Of a stretch of DNA of 20,141 nt, positions 16,264 to 20,141 are shown piece by piece. Position 1 is the stretch's first letter. Each line of letters opens with the position of its first letter. The position numbers were made by a program, and so were the translations under genes. The DNA is taken from assembly GCA_964517215.1 (NCBI GenBank), contig CAZFBR010000037.1:1-20141 (forward strand). Direction: 5' to 3'. The notes below the pieces were generated by a model. The model was not told where the DNA came from and searched no databases. It was given only the letters and a program-made list of their open reading frames with translations. Origin of the DNA: CAZFBR01 sp035353495 [NCBI: uncultured bacterium] (GTDB lineage Bacteria > DAOPZR01).

Positions 16264-16524
16264 ATGGACGACCCTGATTTCTTTTCCACCCTCGCCGAAG
16301 AATGGCTGAATTGGGAGGGGCTGCCCGGGCTGGCGGTGATGCTTGCCGGCCTGGTGCTCGTCTTCTTCGTGCCGCTGCTGTTCCACCAGCGCGGACGCCA
16401 GGAGCAGGAAGTCGGGCGCGGCTTCGCCTTCCATTTCGGCGCGGAACTGATTGCCCTGATCGGTCTGCTCCTGCTCTTCTTCGGCCTGTCGTACTACGCC
16501 GACCTGCCCAGCCTCGTCGACTGA
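16264..16524 (+). CDS. Small two-helix membrane protein of unknown function
   Basis: The 86-residue protein has an acidic N-terminus (MDDPDFFSTLAEEWLNWEG), a hydrophobic helix from about 26 to 41, a charged loop (HQRGRQEQEVGRG), and a second helix from about 58 to 77. Both ends probably lie on the same side. It is not recognised as a known family. The ATG directly abuts the T-run of the terminator, leaving no normal ribosome-binding site. Alternatives are GTG 16336 or ATG 16339 behind GGGAGGGG (16313-16320), which would remove the N-terminal acidic segment. It ends 12 bases from the convergent glgE stop. The coherent amphipathic and transmembrane pattern suggests a real gene, but its start and promoter are unsettled. 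Confidence 0.6.
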   Translation: MDDPDFFSTLAEEWLNWEGLPGLAVMLAGLVLVFFVPLLFHQRGRQEQEVGRGFAFHFGAELIALIGLLLLFFGLSYYADLPSLVD

Positions 16525-16536
16525 CCCGTTCCGCCC

Positions 16537-18327
16537 CTATTTTTTGCTGATCCGCCACACCTGCGCCATGCGGTCCTGCGCCGGGGCGAAGCTGATGCCC
16601 CACACGCGCCCGCCGCGCCAGTGCGCCACCTGCCCGCTCAGCAGCTCCGTCGCCGCATACTCCTCCCGGTCATCGAACCCCCAGTCGTGCAGCGGCAGGT
16701 GCATGGTGGTCGTCTGCGGATGCTGATAATCCAGCGTCACCGCACACAGCACAATATTGCCGCGGTCGGGCGTCGCCTTGCAATAGGTCAGCACCCGGTC
16801 GTTGTCGTTGGGCACGAACCGCAGGTTGTCATATTCCTGCAGGGCGGGGTTTTCCCGCCGGATCGCGTTGATGCGGGCGATGACGTCCTTGATGTTCCCC
16901 GGCCGGTCCCAGTCCCACACCTTGAACTGGTATTTTTCCGAATCGAGGTATTCCTCCTTGCCCGGCACTTTGGGCGTGTTCTCGCACAGTTCGAAGCCGT
17001 TGTAGATGCCGTACACCGACGACAGCGTCGCCGCCAGGACGAGGCGCATGATGAAGGCGGGCCGCCCCCCCTCCTGCAGATGCACCGGCAGAATGTCCGG
17101 GGTGTTGGTGAAGAAGTTGCCGCGATAATACTCCGCCATCTCCGTCTGCGTCAGTTCGGTCAGGTACTCGATGAATTCCTGCTTGTGGTTGCGCCAGGTG
17201 AAATAGGTGTAGGACTGCGTGTAGCCCGCCTTGGCCAGCAGCTTCATCATCTTCGGTTTGGTGAACGCCTCGGAAAGGAAGATGACCTCGGGATGCTTCT
17301 CCTGGATGGCCGTGATCACCCAGTGCCAGAACGTCACCGGCTTGGTATGCGGGTTGTCGACGCGGAATATCTTCACCCCGTGCCTGATCCAGAACTCGAA
17401 AATGCGCTTCAGTTCCAGCCACAGCGTTTCCCAGTGCACCGAATAGAAATTGAACGGATAGATGTCCTCGTAGCGCTTGGGCGGGTTCTCCGCAAACTTG
17501 ATCGTGCCGTCCGCCTCGCGGTAATACCATTCGGGGTGCTGCGGCACATAGGGATGATCCGGCGAGCAGGTGTGCGCGATGTCGATGGCGACCTCCATCC
17601 CGAACTTGTGGCATTCCGTCACGAACCGGTCGAAATCACGGATGGTGCCCAGCCCGGGCTCGATCGCATCGTGGCCGCCGCCCTGGAAGCGGTTGCCCAC
17701 CGCGTAGGGGCAGCCGGGATCGCCCGGTTCCGCCTTCAGCGCGTTGTTCTTCCCCTTGCGGTTGGTCTGCCCGATGGGATGGATCGGGGTCAGGTAGACC
17801 ACGTCGAAACCCAGGTGCTTGATCTCGGGCAGCCGCGCGATCATGTCGTCGAAGGTCGCGCTGGCGTTCGGATCGGTCCCCTGCGACCGCGGCCACATCT
17901 CGTACCACGCCGCGCAGCGCGCGCGCACCCGGTCCACCTTCACCCGGAGGATGCGGTCGTACTGCGTCACCACCTGCGGCAGTTTCGTCGGCCAGCCGGC
18001 AATGGTGTATTCGTAATAGCCGAGTTCATCGACGGTGAATTCCGCCCGGTGCCGGTCGTTGTCCACGAACACCATCGGCTCGCGCCGCCACTGCTTCGCC
18101 CCCGCCACCCGCCACAGCAGGTAGGCCTCAAAGGGCTCATGTCCCTCCTTGTAGATGTCCGCCTCGACGGTCACGGTGTCACCGACCTCGCGCTTGACCG
18201 GCCATTTGCCGCCGTCAAGCTCGGGGGCGACCCCCTCGATGATGACGCTCTGCGGCACCAGCTTGATTTTCTTCCCCGGCACGAACTTCGCCGGGCAGTT
18301 CGGGAATTTTTCCCTTTTCTTCGCCAT
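16537..18327 (-). CDS. glgE: Alpha-1,4-glucan:maltose-1-phosphate maltosyltransferase (GH13)
   Basis: The 596-residue enzyme transfers maltosyl units from alpha-maltose-1-phosphate to the non-reducing end of alpha-1,4-glucan. An N-terminal beta domain (about 20-130: VIIEGVAPELDGGKWPVKR) is typical of GlgE and absent from ordinary amylases. The GH13 barrel follows: AAWYEMWPRS, LTPIHPIGQTNRKGKNN, IDIAHTCSPDHP, FRVDNPHTKP with nucleophile Asp324, LSEAFTKP with acid/base Glu353, and NTPDILP with Asp411. The 29- and 58-residue spacings match the Streptomyces enzyme (394, 423, 480). The protein is somewhat shorter than the usual 650-700. The frame extends upstream inside glgM, but ATG 18327 begins the family-like sequence, with GGAG just upstream and a 13-base gap from the glgM stop. 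It is an operon with glgM. Confidence 0.95.
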   Translation of the reverse strand: MAKKREKFPNCPAKFVPGKKIKLVPQSVIIEGVAPELDGGKWPVKREVGDTVTVEADIYKEGHEPFEAYLLWRVAGAKQWRREPMVFVDNDRHRAEFTVDELGYYEYTIAGWPTKLPQVVTQYDRILRVKVDRVRARCAAWYEMWPRSQGTDPNASATFDDMIARLPEIKHLGFDVVYLTPIHPIGQTNRKGKNNALKAEPGDPGCPYAVGNRFQGGGHDAIEPGLGTIRDFDRFVTECHKFGMEVAIDIAHTCSPDHPYVPQHPEWYYREADGTIKFAENPPKRYEDIYPFNFYSVHWETLWLELKRIFEFWIRHGVKIFRVDNPHTKPVTFWHWVITAIQEKHPEVIFLSEAFTKPKMMKLLAKAGYTQSYTYFTWRNHKQEFIEYLTELTQTEMAEYYRGNFFTNTPDILPVHLQEGGRPAFIMRLVLAATLSSVYGIYNGFELCENTPKVPGKEEYLDSEKYQFKVWDWDRPGNIKDVIARINAIRRENPALQEYDNLRFVPNDNDRVLTYCKATPDRGNIVLCAVTLDYQHPQTTTMHLPLHDWGFDDREEYAATELLSGQVAHWRGGRVWGISFAPAQDRMAQVWRISKK

Positions 18328-18340
18328 GATCGTCGCTCCG

Positions 18341-19552
18341 TCAGTGCTGCGGCTGCAGGCGCTGATAGAGCGCCGCCACTTCGTTGGCCACTGCGGTCCA
18401 GCTGTACTTCGCCACCGCCCGCGCGCGGCCCGCCTTGCCCATCGCCGCGCGCTTGGCCGGATTGTCCAGCAGTTCATTGACCGCCCGCGCCAGGTCCGCG
18501 GAGAATTTCGCCGGGTCGCGCGGCTCGAACGGACTCGCGGTGAACTGGTCAAGCTTGACCAGCGTCCCCGTCTCGCCGTCCACCACCACCTCGGTAATAC
18601 CGCCGACGGCGCTCGCCACCACCGCCGTCTCGCAGGCCATGGCCTCGAGGTTGATGATCCCAAACGGCTCGTAGATCGACGGGCAGACGAACACGGCGGC
18701 ATGCGTGTAGAGTTCCTTCACCGTCGCCTTGTCCACCATCTCCTGGATCCAGATCACGCCCTCGCGCTGCGCCTGCACCCCGGCCACCGCCTCGCGCATC
18801 TCCTGCGCGATCTCCGGGGTGTCGGGCGCGCCCGCGGCCAGCACAACCTGCACCCCCGGGCGCAGGCCGGTGATCGCCCGCACCAGGTGGATGATTCCCT
18901 TCTGCCGCGCGATCCGCCCGACGAACAGGACGAACGGCCGGTCGGGGTCAATGCCGTATTTCGCAAACGAGTTTGTGGTGGTCACCGGCTGGTATTCATC
19001 GGTGTCGATCCCGTTGGGGATGATGACCACCTTCGCCGGGTCGACGCTGAACAGGCGCTCGACATCCGCCTTCATCCCCTGCGACACGGCAATGATCGCA
19101 TCCGCCCGCTCGAGCGCGGTCTTTTCCACCCACGTCGACAGGTGATAGCCGCTCCCGAGCTGCTCCACCTTCCACGGGCGCAGCGGCTCCAGCGAATGGC
19201 AGGTGATGACCAGCGGGATCTGGTACATGATCTGCGTCATGATCCCGGCGAAATGCGCGTACCAGGTATGGCAGTGCACCACCTGCGCCTGCGCGTCCGT
19301 CGCATTGAACGCCAGCCCGCGGGCGAAGGTCGTCAGGGGCGACTTGAGTTTTTTGGGGCAGTGTGCGAATGCCGCCTCGTCGGCGGCATACCCCCTCACC
19401 ACCGGATTGCCCCGGGGCACATCCTGGTCGCCGAAGCAGCGCACCTCGACGTCGATCAGTTTCGCCAGTTCACGCGTCAGGTACTCGACATGAACGCCGG
19501 CGCCGCCGTAATTGTAGGGTGGATATTCGTTGGTATAGATAAGCGCTTTCAT
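18341..19552 (-). CDS. glgM: Alpha-maltose-1-phosphate synthase / GT4 glycogen synthase
   Basis: The 403-residue GT4 enzyme closely resembles mycobacterial GlgM (Rv1212c), which joins ADP-glucose and glucose-1-phosphate into alpha-maltose-1-phosphate. GT-B landmarks are the N-terminal loop NEYPPYNYGGAGVHVEYL, HCHTWYAH, the TCHSLEPLRPWKVEQLGSGY acceptor region, and FVGRIARQKG with Arg213 and Lys218 for the diphosphate. The EX7E motif EPFGIINLE (Glu295, Glu303) completes the set. ATG 19552 is chosen over an in-frame GTG or ATG six codons upstream because GGGGGAGG (19558-19565) sits 5 bases before it. The direct glgE neighbour makes the M1P-synthase role more likely than linear glucan synthase, though such enzymes can show both activities. 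Confidence 0.9.
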   Translation of the reverse strand: MKALIYTNEYPPYNYGGAGVHVEYLTRELAKLIDVEVRCFGDQDVPRGNPVVRGYAADEAAFAHCPKKLKSPLTTFARGLAFNATDAQAQVVHCHTWYAHFAGIMTQIMYQIPLVITCHSLEPLRPWKVEQLGSGYHLSTWVEKTALERADAIIAVSQGMKADVERLFSVDPAKVVIIPNGIDTDEYQPVTTTNSFAKYGIDPDRPFVLFVGRIARQKGIIHLVRAITGLRPGVQVVLAAGAPDTPEIAQEMREAVAGVQAQREGVIWIQEMVDKATVKELYTHAAVFVCPSIYEPFGIINLEAMACETAVVASAVGGITEVVVDGETGTLVKLDQFTASPFEPRDPAKFSADLARAVNELLDNPAKRAAMGKAGRARAVAKYSWTAVANEVAALYQRLQPQH

Positions 19553-19590
19553 TGCCGCCTCCCCCGCCATCCGTCGGAATGGCCGGGGTC

Positions 19591-19619
19591 ATTGTAGCGT
19601 CAGCACCCGTCACTGTCAA
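19591..19619 (-). promoter_or_regulatory. Sigma70-type promoter of glgM-glgE
   Basis: On the minus strand TTGACA (19619-19614) and TACAAT (19596-19591) are 17 bases apart. A start near 19584 gives a leader of about 32 bases carrying the strong GGGGGAGG ribosome-binding site. Confidence 0.85.
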
Positions 19620-19963
19620 GACCGGCGGATGCTGCCCGGTTTTCCGCGCCGCCGCGCGCTGCGGGAACAAGGGACAAGCGCTGCGGGTGCGTCATCCTGC
19701 CGGCAAGGGGATCGCGCATCGGGAACGCGGATTGACTGCATGGGCAACGGCGTCTGCGCCGGTGGCACAACGTCGCCACGTCGCGCATCGCGAGCGCCAA
19801 CCGGCTGCACGTGCGCCATGGTAACCGCTGTGGGTCACGGTCTGTCGTCGTTCGTGTCCGCGCATGCGGACCCTCTGCCGGCAACCGCGTGCAGCGGAGC
19901 GGACAGCGACTGCGTTCCGGTCAGGTTCGCCGCGCCGGCAGCGCACCGACAACCGCCACCAGG
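19620..19963. other. Intergenic stretch without a convincing gene
   Basis: Neither strand gives a protein-like reading; the open frames here are Arg/Ala/Pro-rich and lack start signals. The one clear element is a short perfect hairpin, GTCCGC (19856-19861) with GCGGAC (19866-19871) around GCAT, without a T-tract. It may help end the minus-strand gene entering from the right. Sites controlling glgM could also lie here, but none is recognisable. Confidence 0.5.
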
Positions 19964-20141
19964 TCAGTCCTGCGGGAGGCGTTTGGCGAGGTCGGCCTGC
20001 GCGACAGCGCCGCGCGCGCCGATGGCGGCGTAGAACTCGAACAGCTGCACCGCGTCGATAAAGGTGCGGCGCTTGGCGAGCTTGCCGAACTGGCCGGCCT
20101 TGCCCTTCCCCACCAGCCGCGTCTGAATGAGCATGATCTCG
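19964..20141 (-). CDS. C-terminal end of an unrecognised protein
   Basis: The minus-strand frame is open from the right edge to TGA at 19966-19964, giving 58 visible residues. It starts EIMLIQTRLVGKGKAGQFG and continues through a helical, basic segment to ARGAVAQADLAKRLPQD. Balanced composition and codon use like its neighbours suggest a real gene tail. A start at the internal ATG (20134) would give a 56-residue protein, but a longer gene from outside is more likely. No domain is recognised. It reads in the same direction as glgM, about 410 bases upstream of it, and glgM has its own promoter. Confidence 0.55.
   Translation of the reverse strand, partial: EIMLIQTRLVGKGKAGQFGKLAKRRTFIDAVQLFEFYAAIGARGAVAQADLAKRLPQD

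Noticed and set aside
16621-18480. 619-codon plus-strand open frame opposite glgE
   Set aside because: glgE has complete GH13 catalytic motifs; the plus frame is its antisense shadow.
1-20141. CRISPR arrays, tRNA genes, insertion sequences or prophage genes
   Set aside because: No spaced direct repeats, tRNA-like cloverleaf, transposase, integrase or terminal inverted repeats were recognised by eye; only the short 24-bp coding repeats and small hairpins were found.

Overview
This high-GC bacterial window has dense coding on both strands. It holds a histidine-biosynthesis cluster, a GlgM/GlgE alpha-glucan pair, large multi-PAS sensor proteins, and a very lysine-rich histone H1-like gene. That mix, and especially the H1-like protein, would suit a member of the Verrucomicrobiota/Kiritimatiellota/Lentisphaerota group. 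No rRNA or other strong marker is present, so the taxonomic guess is weak.

Layout. Positions 1-5219 (minus strand) hold two signalling genes overlapping by ATGA. The first is a 992-residue PAS/GAF histidine kinase whose N-terminus looks cut off. The second is a membrane Cache/PAS sensor that runs off the left edge. Positions 5344-10876 (plus) hold hisD-hisC-hisB-hisH-hisA-hisF behind a near-consensus sigma70 promoter; hisG, hisI and hisE are not here. Positions 11003-13001 (plus) encode a sugar isomerase/AP-endonuclease-type TIM barrel and a GH3 NagZ-like lipoprotein. Positions 13023-15686 (plus) start at another strong promoter. They encode an internally duplicated membrane protein with a CxCxCxC tail, then a large GT-C-like membrane protein.

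Positions 15778-16263 form a compact, less GC-rich unit: a strong promoter, a 38-residue lysine/alanine repeat protein, an A9 run, a helix-turn-helix-like reading frame in the -1 frame with no good start of its own, and a perfect intrinsic terminator. The best reading is one gene, histone tail plus DNA-binding domain, joined by programmed -1 frameshifting or split by a homopolymer error. This is the most interesting object in the window. A small two-helix membrane protein follows at 16264-16524.

Positions 16537-19619 (minus) carry a glgM-glgE operon with its own strong promoter. GlgM makes maltose-1-phosphate from ADP-glucose and glucose-1-phosphate, and GlgE polymerises the maltosyl units into alpha-1,4-glucan. 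Positions 19620-19963 are non-coding as far as I can see, and 19964-20141 is the C-terminal end of an unrecognised minus-strand gene.
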